Below are positions 6,887 to 7,014 of a DNA stretch of 7,014 nucleotides, in pieces. The position numbers were made by a program, and so were the translations under genes. This DNA comes from Phenylobacterium sp. (GTDB taxonomy: Bacteria > Pseudomonadota > Alphaproteobacteria > Caulobacterales > Caulobacteraceae): NCBI GenBank assembly GCA_028698405.1, contig JAQVDF010000101.1, forward strand, positions 1 through 7,014, given 5' to 3'. The notes beneath the pieces were generated by a model. It made no database searches, was not told the DNA's origin, and saw nothing but the letters and a program-made list of their open reading frames with translations. Each line of letters starts with the position of its first letter. Position 1 is the first letter of the stretch.

Positions 6887-6937
6887 CCCCCTCCTCCGAC
6901 CCGATCCGCGGCCCACCTCCTCCCACAAGGGGAGGAG
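6887..6937. repeat. CTCC-rich inverted repeat, second REP-like block
   Basis: CTCCTCCC (6917-6924) and GGGAGGAG (6930-6937) form an eight-pair hairpin around ACAAG. An upstream CTCCTCC (6891-6897) can compete for the same right arm. It is similar in design to the first block at 6787 but with CTCCTCC in place of CCTCTCC. Confidence 0.55.
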
Positions 6938-6951
6938 CATCCCTGCGCCTG

Positions 6952-6988
6952 AAAAAGAAAAGGGCGCGGGGGTCGGACCCCGCGCCCT
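6952..6988 (-). terminator. Rho-independent terminator, best oriented for minus-strand transcription
   Basis: AGGGCGCGGGG (6961-6971) and CCCCGCGCCCT (6978-6988) form a perfect 11-pair stem with a six-base loop. The A-rich run AAAAAGAAA (6952-6960) lies on its left, so on the minus strand the stem is followed by a T-rich tract, the classic intrinsic terminator layout. On the plus strand the stem is followed by CGTCCCGTCTCC, a poor U-tract. It therefore most likely ends a convergent gene lying beyond the right edge. It might also stop plus-strand che transcription weakly. Confidence 0.75.
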
Positions 6989-7014
6989 CGTCCCGTCTCC
7001 AGGGGCCCCAGCCT

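Noticed and set aside
6133..6940. Minus-strand open frames covering cheE and the intergenic region
   Set aside because: They run through cheE antisense and REP-like repeats, with low-complexity products and no family resemblance.
6769..7014. tRNA, small RNA or CRISPR in the intergenic region
   Set aside because: No cloverleaf, no regularly spaced direct repeats; the visible structure is explained by inverted repeats and a terminator.

Overview
The window is a very GC-rich stretch of a bacterial chemotaxis operon. Gene content and order (cheA-cheW-cheR-cheB-cheY-cheD-cheU-cheY/cleA-cheE) match the major che cluster of Caulobacter crescentus as I recall it (mcpA-cheX-cheYI-cheA-cheW-cheR-cheB-cheYII-cheD-cheU-cheYIII/cleA-cheE). 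The source is therefore most likely a member of the Caulobacteraceae (Caulobacter, Phenylobacterium, Brevundimonas or a relative). This assignment rests on recognising the proteins and their order; no search was run.

Layout: all genes are on the plus strand. Positions 1-1992 hold a 5'-truncated cheA; its phosphotransfer (Hpt) domain lies upstream of the window. Then follow cheW (1995-2465), cheR (2462-3340), cheB (3337-4380), a single-domain cheY (4380-4769), cheD (4766-5320), a small helical protein that I place as cheU (5320-5685), a receiver protein with an arginine-rich tail resembling the c-di-GMP-responsive CleA (5690-6295), and a helical protein that I place as cheE (6292-6768). Six of the eight junctions are ATGA or TGATG stop/start overlaps. 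The exceptions are cheA/cheW (2-nt gap, or a TTGA overlap) and cheU/cleA-like (4-nt gap). Positions 6769-7014 carry no convincing gene. They hold GC-rich inverted repeats of the kind common between genes in alphaproteobacteria and a strong hairpin with a T-tract on the minus strand, probably the terminator of a convergent gene beyond the right edge.

How the genes work together: CheA and CheW form the signalling core with receptors encoded elsewhere. CheA phosphorylates CheY and CheB. CheR and CheB methylate and demethylate receptors, and CheD deamidates them. CheY and the CleA-like protein would act at the flagellar motor, the latter probably adding c-di-GMP input. No recognisable CheZ, CheC or CheX phosphatase gene is visible. 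The best lead in the window concerns CheU: it has a D-x-x-x-Q motif on a helix, followed by a flexible linker and a short conserved-looking C-terminal peptide, which is the layout of the phosphatase CheZ. The C-terminal peptide, G-[DE]-L-[EQ]-L-F, also ends the neighbouring CheD, suggesting that both proteins dock on the same partner.
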